Assembly (NCBI GenBank): GCA_019187225.1
Contig: JABAQQ010000006.1
Span: 1-64,000, forward strand
DNA: 64,000 nt
Reading direction: 5' to 3'
Origin: Saprospiraceae bacterium
Lineage (GTDB): Bacteria; Bacteroidota; Bacteroidia; Chitinophagales; Saprospiraceae
The notes under the pieces were generated by a model that worked only from the letters and a program-made list of their open reading frames with translations, ran no database searches and was not told the origin of the DNA. This document shows, one piece after another, positions 1 through 6,201 of this stretch. Numbering within the stretch: the first letter of the stretch is position 1; each line of letters begins with the position of its first letter. The position numbers and the translations under genes were made by a program.

Positions 1-90
1 CACCTCTTCCCTTTCCGAACAGAGTCGTTAAGCCCGCCAGCGCCGATGGTACTTGGACCGATGTCCCGGGAGAGTAGGTCGATGCCAACT
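1..90 (+). rRNA. rrf: 5S ribosomal RNA, 3' part
   Basis: The first ~90 bases carry the conserved 5S core: the loop B/C stretch ending in CCGAACAG, then GTTAAGCC, GCGCCGATGG and the loop E region ending GGGAGAGTAGG. The 5' end lies before the window, so this is a partial gene. The 3' boundary is estimated from helix I and may be off by a few bases. A strong terminator follows within 15 bases, as expected for the last gene of an rRNA operon, so 16S and 23S genes are inferred to lie just outside the window. Confidence 0.9.
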
Positions 91-102
91 CAAATCAATC
101 CA

Positions 103-136
103 GCGCCTGTCACTTCATCGTGGCAGGTGCTTTTTT
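103..136 (+). terminator. Rho-independent terminator of the rRNA operon
   Basis: An 11-bp stem (103-113 with 120-130, two G:U pairs) and a 6-base loop are followed directly by six T. It sits just after the 5S end and in the same direction. Confidence 0.85.
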
Positions 137-142
137 GTGCGC

Positions 143-199
143 CGAAACGGACTTCCGGCGAGGTACCGAGCGCGCCACCGCCGGAACCGACTTCCGGCG
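143..199. repeat. Dispersed CGGAAGTCCG-type repeat, copy 1
   Basis: Two copies of the core GACTTCCGGCG lie here between the rRNA terminator and the convergent gene. The reverse complement of the same core occurs twice at 19806-19881, next to GGTAC/GGTAT in both places. This points to a dispersed palindromic repeat family rather than chance. Confidence 0.45.
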
Positions 200-201
200 T
201 A

Positions 202-1446
202 CTATACCATCACTTCAGGTATATAATTCTTATACGCCCCCGATTTCAATTTTGCACCGACAGCGGTGAAAGCATCCAGTGTGATTCGAATATCCTCTTC
301 CGTGTGCGCGGCAGTCGGGATGAGGCGCAGGATAATCATACCCTTCGGAATGACCGGATACACCACGATGGAACAGAACACGCTGTAGTTGTCGCGCATG
401 TCTTTCACTAAGGCCATCGCTTCTTCTACTTCGCCGTGCATGTATACCGGTGTGACGCAGGTATTGGTGTCGCCGATGTCGAAGCCACGCTCCTTAAGGC
501 CGCTTTGCAGCAGACGGACGTTGTGCCAGAGTTTTTCGCGGAGTTCGGGGCGGTCGCGCAGGAGTTCAAAGCGTTTGAGCAGGCCTTCCACCAGCGGCAT
601 GGGCAGCGATTTGGCGAAGATCTGAGAGCGCATGTTGTATTTCAGGAACTGGATGATCTCCGGGCGGGCGGCGAGGAAACCGCCGATCAGCGCCATGCTC
701 TTGGCAAAAGTGCTGAAATAAATGTCCACGTCGTCGGTCACGCCTTGTTCTTCGGCGGCACCGGCCCCTGTTTTACCGAGCATGCCAAAGCCGTGCGCGT
801 CGTCAATGAACAGGCGAAAGCCGTATTTTTCCTTGAGCGTGCATATCTCGCGCAGCTTACCCTGGTCGCCGCGCATGCCGAACACACCCTCAGTGATGAC
901 GAGGATGCCGCCTTCGGTGCCGTCGGTAAGGCGTTTGGCGCGTTCGAGACATTTTTCGAGGCTGGCGATGTCGTTGTGCGTATAGGCAAAGCGTTTGCCC
1001 ATGTGCATGCGCACGGCATCCACGATGCAGGCGTGACTTTCGGCGTCGTATACGACCACGTCGTGGCGGGTGAGCAGGGTATCAATGGCGGAGAGCACGC
1101 CCTGGTAGCCGTAGTTGACCAGCAGTCCGGCTTCTTTGCCGACATGGTGCGCCAGTTGTTGCTCTAACTTTTGGTGGAGTTTGGTCTCACCCGACATCAT
1201 ACGTGCGCCCATCGGATAAGCAAAGCCCCAGCGGGCGGCAGCTTCTGCGTCGGTTTTACGGACTTCGGGGTGGTTGGCCAGGCCGAGATAGTTGTTGATG
1301 CTCCAGCATACCACCTCTTTGCCCTTGAATTTCATGCGGTTGCCAAGTTCGCCTTCCAGTTGGGGAAACATGTAATAGCCTTCGGCGACGTCGGCGTATT
1401 TGCCGAGCGGGCCGGCTTGCTTGAGAATGCGGTCGAATAAATCCAC
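202..1446 (-). CDS. Alpha-oxoamine synthase, probable serine palmitoyltransferase
   Basis: A PLP-dependent enzyme of the AONS/KBL/SPT family that condenses an amino acid with an acyl-CoA. In Bacteroidota the usual chromosomal member makes 3-ketodihydrosphingosine for sphingolipids, so serine palmitoyltransferase is the likely role (inference from phylum). Visible family marks are the PLP-stacking His138 (ESHAC), DDAHGFG at 215-221 and the Schiff-base lysine K249 in TFAKS, followed by a GG pair. Length of 414 residues fits the family. The start is GTG; no in-frame ATG lies upstream before a tandem GAGTGAT repeat. It follows the cysteine synthase-like gene on the same strand with a 104-base gap, and co-transcription is possible. 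8-amino-7-oxononanoate synthase or 2-amino-3-ketobutyrate ligase are alternatives. Confidence 0.78.
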   Translation of the reverse strand: MDLFDRILKQAGPLGKYADVAEGYYMFPQLEGELGNRMKFKGKEVVCWSINNYLGLANHPEVRKTDAEAAARWGFAYPMGARMMSGETKLHQKLEQQLAHHVGKEAGLLVNYGYQGVLSAIDTLLTRHDVVVYDAESHACIVDAVRMHMGKRFAYTHNDIASLEKCLERAKRLTDGTEGGILVITEGVFGMRGDQGKLREICTLKEKYGFRLFIDDAHGFGMLGKTGAGAAEEQGVTDDVDIYFSTFAKSMALIGGFLAARPEIIQFLKYNMRSQIFAKSLPMPLVEGLLKRFELLRDRPELREKLWHNVRLLQSGLKERGFDIGDTNTCVTPVYMHGEVEEAMALVKDMRDNYSVFCSIVVYPVIPKGMIILRLIPTAAHTEEDIRITLDAFTAVGAKLKSGAYKNYIPEVMV

Positions 1447-1452
1447 TTTTTC

Positions 1453-1471
1453 GAGTGATGAGTGATGAGTG
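1453..1471. repeat. Tandem GAGTGAT heptamers
   Basis: About 2.7 copies of a 7-base unit sit directly upstream of the GTG start of the alpha-oxoamine synthase gene. It is the shortest member of the heptamer arrays found throughout this window. Confidence 0.6.
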
Positions 1472-1550
1472 AAAAATAATGAACGATGTCAGCGGCGAAC
1501 TACGTCGCGGGTTGAACCGGATTCTTCATTTCTTTCAGATAAACAGGCAG

Positions 1551-2552
1551 TTAGCAAAGTTCCGGCACCTGTTCTTCCTCCATAAATCCCTGTTCTACCA
1601 TCCATTTGTCGTTGAATATCTTGCTGACGTATTTGCAGCCGTGGTCGGCGAAGAGCAGCACCGCAAGGTCGCCTTCTTTGAGTTCGTCTTTGATTTGCAG
1701 GAGACATTGCAGCGCGGCACCGCTGGAGTATCCGACCAACATTCCTTCCCGGCGGGCGATCTCGCGGGCGCGCAGGGCGCTGTCCCGGTCGGTCACTTTT
1801 ACGAAACGGTCTATCAGTTCGAAGTCCACGTTAGCCGGGATGATGTTTTTGCCCGTGCCTTCGATGCGGTAGGAATAGATTTCGGATTCGTCGTACACGC
1901 CCGTTTCGTGGTATTTTTTCAATACCGAGCCATAAGCATCTACGGCGATGACTTTGAGGTCGGGGTTTTGTTCGCGGAGAAAACGGCCCGAACCGCAGAG
2001 GGTGCCGCCGGTGCTGGCCGAGCCGATCAGGTGCGTGATGCGGCCCTGCGTTTGTTCCCAGATTTCGGGGCCGGTGGTCAGGTAGTGTGCATCGGCGTTG
2101 TCGGGATTAAAATTCTGGTTGACATAGTAAGCGCCGGGAATTTCTTTGGCCAATTGTTCGGCGCGGCGGTAGTAGGAGTTGGGATCGTTGGGTTTGGCGT
2201 CCTGGGGGCAAAGGATGACTTCGGCGCCCATTGCCCGGAGGTTGTTCAGTTTGTCTTCCGAAATCTTACTCGTCACGGTCAACACGCACTTGTAACCCTT
2301 GATAGCAGCCACCATGGCGAGGCTGAAACCTGTGTTGCCGCTTGTAGCGTCCACTACTGTGCCGCCGGGTTTGAGCAGGCCGAGGCGTTCGGCGCGTTCG
2401 ATCATGTGGAGCGCGATGCGATCCTTGGCGCTCAGTCCCGGATTGAAAGCCTCGATTTTGGCATATACCGCAGCGGGAATGTGGGAGACAACACTATTGA
2501 GACGGATAAGGGGGGTTTTACCGATGGTTTCAAGTATGTTGTTAAAGACCAT
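1551..2552 (-). CDS. PLP-dependent cysteine synthase / cystathionine beta-synthase family protein
   Basis: A fold-type II PLP enzyme of 333 residues. The N-terminal TIGKTPLIRL segment, PLP lysine K43 in LSAKDR, the substrate loop TSGNTG (70-75) and the phosphate-binding STGGT are all present. The SxKDR context and the later GTGKNIIP stretch resemble CBS and CysM-like enzymes more than classical CysK, but there are no C-terminal CBS domains. It should make cysteine from O-acetylserine or act in transsulfuration; which one cannot be told here. The reading frame runs 57 codons further upstream, but the family homology begins at the ATG at 2552, which I chose. A promoter-like pair lies 55 bases upstream. 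Confidence 0.85.
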   Translation of the reverse strand: MVFNNILETIGKTPLIRLNSVVSHIPAAVYAKIEAFNPGLSAKDRIALHMIERAERLGLLKPGGTVVDATSGNTGFSLAMVAAIKGYKCVLTVTSKISEDKLNNLRAMGAEVILCPQDAKPNDPNSYYRRAEQLAKEIPGAYYVNQNFNPDNADAHYLTTGPEIWEQTQGRITHLIGSASTGGTLCGSGRFLREQNPDLKVIAVDAYGSVLKKYHETGVYDESEIYSYRIEGTGKNIIPANVDFELIDRFVKVTDRDSALRAREIARREGMLVGYSSGAALQCLLQIKDELKEGDLAVLLFADHGCKYVSKIFNDKWMVEQGFMEEEQVPELC

Positions 2553-2607
2553 TCCTGACGTTTGTTTTGGCTTGATTAGTAATACGGGTGAAAGTTGCGA
2601 TGGCGTG

Positions 2608-2636
2608 CAAAGTAGGCACGTTTGAAAAATGGCAAA
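2608..2636 (-). promoter_or_regulatory. Possible promoter of the cysteine synthase-like gene
   Basis: On the minus strand TTTG (2636-2633) is followed after 18 bases by TACTTTG (2614-2608), close to the Bacteroidota -33/-7 consensus but one base short in the -7 box. A perfect TATTTTTG -7 box also lies at 2753-2746. Both would serve the gene starting at 2552. Confidence 0.35.
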
Positions 2637-2824
2637 AAGAAAATTGTGCAAACGGGAGACATTTCGGCGCACAACAAGGGAACGTTCGGTTGTTTTGCAC
2701 ACGCAAGGTCGGCGCATCTGCACAATTTGCCCGGGAAATCAGCGGCAAAAATAGGTCAAAACCTCCGAAAGCAGGATACCCATATTGAAAATGAAGTATT
2801 AACAAAAAAAATCACGGCGAATAC

Positions 2825-2854
2825 TTGACAAGTTAAAAAGTTTTATCACCTTTG
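2825..2854 (+). promoter_or_regulatory. Promoter upstream of small ORF
   Basis: TTG at 2825-2827, 19 bases, then CACCTTTG at 2847-2854, a seven of eight match to the TAnnTTTG box. The predicted transcript starts near 2861, about 70 bases before the small ORF at 2932. Confidence 0.45.
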
Positions 2855-2931
2855 GGCTGTAACACCGAATAATCGTTGGAGTTATAGTCAATACCTACAC
2901 ACATCATTCACTTTTAAATCCTCCCGTTTCT

Positions 2932-3030
2932 ATGCTTATTTTGTGCGTTACACTTGGATCGCTGCTATTGGTGCTCGCTGTCCCTAAGATTGCATCGTAT
3001 TGGTCGGCCGGCTCCCGCCGTTTCTCCTAA
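2932..3030 (+). CDS. Candidate small membrane protein (32 aa)
   Basis: A 33-codon ORF, ATG to TAA, too short for routine ORF calling. Its product starts MLILCVTLGSLLLVLAVP and ends with Arg and Ser, i.e. one hydrophobic helix followed by a short basic tail. A plausible promoter lies 78 bases upstream and a strong bidirectional terminator begins 47 bases after the stop, so the ORF occupies a complete transcription unit of its own in an otherwise empty 564-base gap. Function unknown. The coding status is inference from context and hydrophobicity. A non-coding small RNA is the alternative. Confidence 0.4.
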   Translation: MLILCVTLGSLLLVLAVPKIASYWSAGSRRFS

Positions 3031-3076
3031 CCGCTACAAAACCTTTTAATCCAATCCATATCTATACTGTTTCATG

Positions 3077-3113
3077 AAAAAACGGCTGCTTGGGAACACC
3101 TAAGCAGCCGTTT
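3077..3113. terminator. Bidirectional terminator
   Basis: A 15-bp stem (3080-3094 with 3099-3113, one G:U) with an AACA loop. An A-run flanks the left and T-rich sequence the right, so it can stop transcripts from either side. It lies three bases beyond the stop codon of the E2 gene (minus strand) and after the small ORF (plus strand). Confidence 0.85.
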
Positions 3114-3116
3114 GAT

Positions 3117-4412
3117 TTACAGGTCTAACAATAAATTCACCGGATCTTCGATCAGGTTTTTCAATCTGACCAAAAACGTCACCGAGGTGGAGCCATCAAT
3201 GATGCGGTGGTCGTAACTCAACGCCAGGTACATCATCGGACGTATCTTGATCTCTCCGTTGACCACCACAGGGCGTTCTTTGATGGCATGCATGCCGAGG
3301 ATGGCGCTTTGCGGTTCGTTGATGATCGGTGTGCTCATCAGGCTTCCGAAAATGCCGCCGTTGGTGATGGTGAAAGTGCCGCCGCTCATCTCTTCGAGCG
3401 ATAGTTTGCCGTCGCGGGCTTTGGTGGACAGGTCTTTGATCTTTAATTCCACCTCTGCAAAATTGAGACTTTCAACGTTGCGCACCGGTGGCACCACGAG
3501 GCCGTTGGGGGTTGAAATGGCGATGCTGATGTCCACGTAATCGTGATATATCACATCGTCGCCATCAATCATAGCGTTCACATCCGGCATTTCAAGCAGC
3601 ACTTTCGCACAAGCTTTGGCGAAAATGGACATGAAGCCGAGTTTGATGCCGTATTTTTTGACAAACACTTCCTGGTACTTTTCACGCATTTCCATGACAC
3701 CTGTCATGTCCGCTTCGTTGAAAGTGGTGAGCATGGCCGTATTGTTTTTGGCGCTCACCAGGCGTTTGGCGATGGTGCGGCGCATCCGGCTCATGCGCTC
3801 GCGGCGTTCGTTTCTTGAAAAAGCTATTGGTTGCTGGTTGCTGGTTGCTGGTTGCTGGGTTGGCGGCGTAGCGGGCTGAGAACTGCTACTGCTACTGCTA
3901 CTGCTACTGCTACTGCTACTGTTTCCACTGTTTACTGCTTTTTGTGCGTCTTCTTTCGTAATGCGTCCGTCACGTCCGGTGCCAGACACATCGGTGGGTT
4001 TGATGTTGCCTTCAGCGAGGATTTTGGCAGCGGCGGGTGAAGGAGTGCCTGTGGCGTAGTTGGTAGTGGCAGTAGCGGTGGCAGGCGCAGTCACTGGAAC
4101 GGTCTGTTCACTGCCACTGCCACTGCTACTGCTACTGCTACTGCCACTGCTACTGCCACTGCCACTGCCACTGCCATCTGTGTCTATTTTAGCAAACAAC
4201 GCGCCCACTGCCAAGTCTTCTCCTTCTTTGGCGACCCAGATCAATTTTCCAGCCGAGTCGGCGGAGAGTTCCTGGTTGGCTTTTTCGGTTTCTATCTCAC
4301 AAAGCGGCTCGTCCATGGCTACGATGGCGCCGTCGGGCTTCAGCCATTTGGAAAAGGTAACGCTGGATATTGATTCGCCCAAATTGGGGATCTTGAGTTC
4401 TATGACTGGCAT
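3117..4412 (-). CDS. sucB: Dihydrolipoyllysine succinyltransferase, E2 of 2-oxoglutarate dehydrogenase
   Basis: Transfers the succinyl group to CoA as the core of the 2-oxoglutarate dehydrogenase complex (TCA cycle). The order is an N-terminal lipoyl domain with lipoyl-lysine K44 in ETEKA, a Ser/Gly linker, a peripheral subunit-binding domain (SPAAAK...GTGRDGRI), a second Ser-rich and Gln/Pro linker, and the catalytic domain with H402 and D406 in DHRIIDG near the C terminus. It is 431 residues from ATG at 4412, where the lipoyl domain begins; the frame is open 22 codons further, without homology. Oddly, both linkers are encoded by simple repeats: ACTGCT/ACTGCC hexamers and GGTTGCT heptamers. 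The E1 gene is not in the window. The specificity for succinyl rather than acetyl groups is inferred from the overall sequence. Confidence 0.9.
   Translation of the reverse strand: MPVIELKIPNLGESISSVTFSKWLKPDGAIVAMDEPLCEIETEKANQELSADSAGKLIWVAKEGEDLAVGALFAKIDTDGSGSGSGSSSGSSSSSSSGSGSEQTVPVTAPATATATTNYATGTPSPAAAKILAEGNIKPTDVSGTGRDGRITKEDAQKAVNSGNSSSSSSSSSSSSSSQPATPPTQQPATSNQQPIAFSRNERRERMSRMRRTIAKRLVSAKNNTAMLTTFNEADMTGVMEMREKYQEVFVKKYGIKLGFMSIFAKACAKVLLEMPDVNAMIDGDDVIYHDYVDISIAISTPNGLVVPPVRNVESLNFAEVELKIKDLSTKARDGKLSLEEMSGGTFTITNGGIFGSLMSTPIINEPQSAILGMHAIKERPVVVNGEIKIRPMMYLALSYDHRIIDGSTSVTFLVRLKNLIEDPVNLLLDL
3829..3921. repeat. Heptamer and hexamer repeats coding for the second E2 linker
   Basis: Four GGTTGCT units (3829-3856) and, from about 3882, repeated ACTGCT. 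On the coding strand they give the Gln/Pro/Ala stretch and a run of serines. The same hexamer fills the intergenic arrays at 9616-10053. Confidence 0.85.
4110..4176. repeat. ACTGCC/ACTGCT hexamer repeat coding for the first E2 linker
   Basis: About eleven 6-base units encoding alternating Ser and Gly between the lipoyl and subunit-binding domains. Because the unit is six bases long it keeps frame when copies are gained or lost. Confidence 0.85.
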
Positions 4413-4474
4413 TGTTGAATAAAGTATGATTCGTAAAAATCGGCAATCAGAGTTTCGGGCGCAAAAGTAGGCGT

Positions 4475-5305
4475 TCATTTCGGCGCTTTATAATCAAATT
4501 TCAACACCAGGCCTTCGCCTTTTTTACCTTCGCTGCTAAGGTGCAGGTTGCCTTCTGCGTCGAATGCGATGCCTTCAGGTTGGGGCAACAGTTTTTTGTC
4601 CAGGCGAACGGCGTAGCGAAGGGCGCCCGTTTTATAGTCCAGTACAGCGAGGCGTTTTTGAGCCGATGAAATCACATAAATATCGCCGGTAATAGGGTGT
4701 ATGGCGATTCCGGAAGGGCTGATGTAACGGTTTTTATCATCGCCGGTTGGTACCAGGCGGTTCACCGCTTCCGGATCGATCGTATAAACGGGTTTGCCGC
4801 TCAATTGTTTGGTTTTCAGATCGAAAGCGTAAATACGGCGCAATCCGGCACTGTCGGGATTTTGTTTGCAGGCCAGCAGCAGGGCAAAACGTTTGGCATC
4901 ATAACAAAGTCCTTCCACATCGTCCGTTTTTTTCAACGGCGATTTGTACTCCACGATGCTGGGAGTATCCGTATCCCAACAGCCGATTTCAAAAATATCG
5001 CCGTTGCTTTTGACCGAATACAGGCATTTCCCGACCATTTCCACACCTTCGAAGTCACCTTTGCTGCGGAAAAATACCTTGCGCAAAATGGCGCCGCCAC
5101 CGGCGCCGTCAATAAAAAATATTTCGCCCACCTCGTCAGCGATGGCCAAATAGATGCCTGCCGAATCGGTCGGGCTCAGGCCGGAAATTTCTTTCAGTTC
5201 TTCACTGACAAGGTTGATGATAAAGGAGGGGTTTGTCAGATCGTAGGGCAGGGTGTCGGGCGGAGCGGCGTAAAGCAACCCGCAAAGGGCGAGGGTAAGG
5301 GACAT
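4475..5305 (-). CDS. SdiA-regulated-type beta-propeller protein
   Basis: A 276-residue exported protein resembling the SdiA-regulated/YjiK family. The sequence repeats the pattern of six-bladed propellers: [24 protein letters not shown] with GDIYVIS, and PQPEGIAFD with GNLHLSSE, each a blade edge with a conserved Gly-hydrophobic core. The N terminus is a short hydrophobic signal with little positive charge. An in-frame stop 13-15 bases upstream confirms the start at 5305. It precedes the E2 gene by 62 bases on the same strand and may share its transcript, although no functional link is obvious. Substrate unknown; the family is thought to bind ligands or act as an esterase-like propeller. Confidence 0.75.
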   Translation of the reverse strand: MSLTLALCGLLYAAPPDTLPYDLTNPSFIINLVSEELKEISGLSPTDSAGIYLAIADEVGEIFFIDGAGGGAILRKVFFRSKGDFEGVEMVGKCLYSVKSNGDIFEIGCWDTDTPSIVEYKSPLKKTDDVEGLCYDAKRFALLLACKQNPDSAGLRRIYAFDLKTKQLSGKPVYTIDPEAVNRLVPTGDDKNRYISPSGIAIHPITGDIYVISSAQKRLAVLDYKTGALRYAVRLDKKLLPQPEGIAFDAEGNLHLSSEGKKGEGLVLKFDYKAPK

Positions 5306-5485
5306 ATAATGCGTAGTTTATTGTTCGTTTGCCTGCAGTTGATATCCGCGGGATATTGCCATGGAGAACCGACTGTAACAAAATACCCCGGTGGCGGATG
5401 CGAAAGCAGATTGTTGGTTCGGCAAAGGAACAACGTTTTTTCAAGTCCTTATTATATCCGGCGCTATCGGCGCTTCAAAAGAGAA

Positions 5486-5516
5486 CCCGCCCTGCAGCTT
5501 CGAGTTGCAGGACGGG
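5486..5516 (-). terminator. Possible terminator hairpin
   Basis: An 11-bp stem with one mismatch (5486-5496 with 5506-5516). On the minus strand it lies 45 bases after the HAD phosphatase gene and is followed by a short T-rich stretch only, so termination is uncertain. The rest of 5306-5560 shows nothing else I can name. Confidence 0.35.
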
Positions 5517-5560
5517 TGCCATCCGGGCGGTTCATCGCCTCAGCGTATTATCAGTACAAA

Positions 5561-6001
5561 TTATTCCGAAAAAACCTCAATTTCATGCGTTTTTACCACA
5601 AGGTCGGTGAATTTTCCCTTGAACCTCGTCGCACGCACAATATGGTTGTCAATCCAGTGGTAATTACCGCCGCGCGGTTTGCCGAAGAGGATGCCGTGGT
5701 ATTTGAAGCCGTGTTTGTTGAGCCAGGCTTCGGTGATCTCGCGGTGCGCTTCGGTGCGGCTGGTGAAAAAATACACGATATGCCCTTCATCGTACCAACG
5801 GTTGAGCATCACTAATGCGTCGGGGTAGGGCAGGACGGTTCCCATGCGTTCGGGTTCTTCGTTGGGCACATCGTCGCAGATGGTACCGTCAATGTCAATC
5901 AGAAAGTTCCGGACGTCGGAGGGCAATATAGGGCTGATGCGTTCTCCTTTTTCATTGAACGTTTCCCGGAGTGCAGGTTCATTATGCTCTTGATGTATCA
6001 T
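5561..6001 (-). CDS. HAD-superfamily phosphatase-like protein
   Basis: A 146-residue protein with the HAD motif I signature LIDIDGTICDD, where the two Asp are nucleophile and acid/base. Motif II is FFTSR, and a lysine and an acidic segment follow in the C-terminal half (FGKPRGG, WIDNH). There is no large cap domain, as in small HADs that act on phosphorylated sugars, nucleotides or proteins; the substrate is not evident. The frame continues to a TTG at 6019, but the ATG at 6001 fits better, because a TAACTTTG promoter box overlaps 6017-6024 and would place the transcript start near 6010. A 255-base gap with one hairpin follows it. Confidence 0.7.
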   Translation of the reverse strand: MIHQEHNEPALRETFNEKGERISPILPSDVRNFLIDIDGTICDDVPNEEPERMGTVLPYPDALVMLNRWYDEGHIVYFFTSRTEAHREITEAWLNKHGFKYHGILFGKPRGGNYHWIDNHIVRATRFKGKFTDLVVKTHEIEVFSE

Positions 6002-6016
6002 CGTGTTAGTTTTACG

Positions 6017-6024
6017 CAAAGTTA
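6017..6024 (-). promoter_or_regulatory. -7 promoter box of the HAD phosphatase gene
   Basis: Minus-strand TAACTTTG is an exact match to TAnnTTTG. No clear TTG lies at the usual -33 distance. The predicted leader is under 12 bases. Confidence 0.4.
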
Positions 6025-6079
6025 GGGTTTACGTCACAAATTATTTTCATAACTGACGATGTTGGCATTTGCCGCAGGA

Positions 6080-6113
6080 TTGCAGCGCGTTTCAGCAGGT
6101 AAATTTACCTTTG
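6080..6113 (+). promoter_or_regulatory. Promoter of the M16 protease gene
   Basis: TTG at 6080-6082, then 23 bases, then an exact TACCTTTG box at 6106-6113. The transcript would start near 6120, leaving an ~80-base leader before the ATG at 6202. Confidence 0.5.
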
Positions 6114-6201
6114 TAACACCCTTGCCGGCAACCCGGACGAGGCTGCGTACACCAATCTTTGATAATGATTGTTTTATCCAAATTTTTCAAGGCACAATAA
6201 C

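Noticed and set aside
1479-2558. 359-codon plus-strand ORF over the cysteine synthase-like gene
   Set aside because: Mirror frame of an unambiguous PLP enzyme; no motif of its own.
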